Source: Rhodeus uyekii
Taxonomy: Eukaryota > Chordata > Actinopteri > Cypriniformes > Acheilognathidae
Reading direction: 5' to 3'
Assembly: GCA_037043235.1 (NCBI GenBank)
Contig: JAWRVZ010000276.1
Span: 497,001-561,000, forward strand
DNA: 64,000 nt
Part shown: positions 62,770 through 64,000 of the stretch, one piece after another
Layout of the letters: every line of letters starts with the position of its first letter
Numbering within the stretch: position 1 is the stretch's first letter
The notes under the pieces: model-generated
The model's database searches: none
What the model was told of the DNA's origin: nothing
What the model saw: the letters and a program-made list of their open reading frames with translations, nothing else
Program-made: the position numbers and the translations under genes

Positions 62770-64000
62770 GTCTGAAAAGGGATAGCAACTCAAGTCAGAA
62801 CAGGTCTGAAGTCTGAGCAGAGTTTAGTGGTTGTAGCTTTAAAGCTCTAGGAGGAGATCCTTTTAGAATTTTAGGTAAGAATAATATTAATAATAACTAG
62901 ATAGAGGAAGTTTATTTTATAAACTTCAGTTGGCTTGAGAAAGCCCAGCCTGAAAGTTTAAATTAGTTGTAAAAGCTTCAAGCTTAAAAAGTTTTGAGAG
63001 TTTAAACTTTAAAACATGTCGCTAACAAGATTTATTTGGAGATTACTGATGATTCAGTTGGTCAATGGCGCCAATAGACCCAACCCCCATGTCTCTACGA
63101 CTTTCTGATGCAGAGATATAGGTCTGGCTAAACGGTTGCTAGGGTACTTTGTTTGGTTGCTAAGGAGTGGCTAAGCCTCTGCCATTGATGTCACTTCAAA
63201 GGCTGCTTGACAGTATGAACGATATAAACCAACCACAACGCCTCTACGTCATTCAGAACTGAAGATATCTCGCTTTGCATTTGGTTGCTAAGGTGCTCGA
63301 TAATGGTTGCTAGGGCGTGGCTAGGAAGTGTTGAAAACATTGGTGATTGGCAGTTTGCCAGTTTGAGATGGGTTGCTAAGGTGCTCTAAATGGTTGCTAG
63401 GGCGTGGCTTAATAGCTTCACTGTGATCCTGAGACACTCATTGGTCGCCTCAGTAAAATGAGCCCTCCCCCTTGTCTCTGTGACGCTGTGCTGAAGAGAT
63501 ATGTTCAATTCAAAATCCCTATACATTTTGCCATAGTAGATGTTGTTTCATGGGACAGCCTTCCCCATTCATCTCTATGGGGAAAATTTGGGCAGCTCTA
63601 GCACCCCAGGGGTGCAACTTTTACCCCATTGTGTGGTATGTTCTTACAGAGGCTGTCACCCTCTTCAAATGTGGCGAGTTTCATCTTTTTACAAATTCCT
63701 CGCTCCGAGCTATTAATCGTCAAAGTTCGTCGCAATGTTAAGTCAATGGGATTTTTCGGCTGCTTTTTCGCCCCTGGGGTCCCTTAGATCCCCCGATCCC
63801 TTAGAAACGATATAGCAACTCAAGTCAGAACAGGTCTGAAGTCTGAGCAAAGTTTAGTGGTTGTAGCTTTAAAGCTGTAGGAGGAGATTCTTTTAGAATT
63901 TTAGGTAAGAAGAAAAATAATAATAAAAACTAGATAGAGGAAGTTTATGATATAAACTTCAGTTGGCTTGAGAAAGCCTAGCCTGAAAGTTAAATTTATT
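62770..64000 (+). repeat. Cyprinid-type repeat cluster
   Basis: The block 62,776-63,065 (GCAACTCAAGTCAGAACAGG, GAGGAGATCCTTTTAGAATT, then the TAGATAGAGGAAG repeat) recurs at 63,805-64,000 in the same order. Between them, GGTTGCTAGGGYRTGGCT-type motifs occur at about 63,133, 63,306 and 63,393, along with MATTTGGTTGCTAAGG motifs. The ORF at 63,550-63,741 has no domain. The last repeat runs off the window edge. Confidence 0.7.

Noticed and set aside
63550..63741. 63-codon plus ORF near the right edge
   Set aside because: Lies in a dispersed repeat, no motif, no splice context.

Overview
This window looks like a ray-finned fish genome, most likely a cyprinid (zebrafish/carp relatives). The reasons are a multi-exon fish-type NLR gene (FISNA-NACHT plus 174-bp LRR exons), L2/Maui-, Rex1- and Tx1/L1-type LINEs, two DIRS retrotransposons, many hAT/Harbinger/Merlin-like DNA elements, and intron/exon structure with GT-AG junctions. 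It is an accessory, repeat-dense region: only two host gene pieces are convincing, and almost everything else is nested mobile DNA.

Layout. 1-2.7 kb: AT-rich DNA, a Merlin/ISXO2-like transposase relic, a 1,075-bp hAT element with an exact 8-bp target duplication, and an L2 LINE. 2.7-17.7 kb: a decayed endogenous retrovirus on the minus strand, inserted in the L2 LINE (which resumes at 17,691). It has LTR parts at both ends, a tRNA-Ala-type primer site, a splice donor, a broken env-like gene and a second env fragment, but no recognisable gag or pol. One LTR is split by a PIF/Harbinger element, itself split by a TA-flanked element. The provirus interior also holds a LINE relic and a young, complete LTR retrotransposon (10,438-13,619) whose single ORF is a gag-like domain followed by three proline-rich minisatellites. 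18.5-28 kb: an NLR-family innate immune gene on the plus strand. I reconstructed nine coding exons whose phases all match; it stops at an L1 insertion and its 3' end is not seen.

28-39 kb: a minus-strand L1 LINE split by DIRS element 1 (itself split by a Rex1-like LINE) and by a truncated LTR element. 39-41 kb: Tc1-like and Rex1-like relics and hAT pieces. 41.2-58.6 kb: DIRS element 2 on the minus strand, with gag intact, RT/RNase H frameshifted, and the tyrosine recombinase cut off by a 12.9-kb insertion. That insertion (42,195-55,127) is the most unusual part of the window. It is a non-coding composite of a short element (S, about 326 bp) and a long element (L) that share both ends and are separated and flanked by TTT, and the same S-TTT-L composite is nested again inside itself. 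The long elements carry arrays of alternating perfect hairpins, all with the same TGCG loop closed by C-G, which in RNA would be UNCG-class tetraloops. 58.6-64 kb: the terminal exon of a SAMD3-like gene on the minus strand, then repeat-rich non-coding DNA.

Limits: all family calls come from reading translations and termini by eye, without database searches. Boundaries marked approximate could shift by tens of bases.
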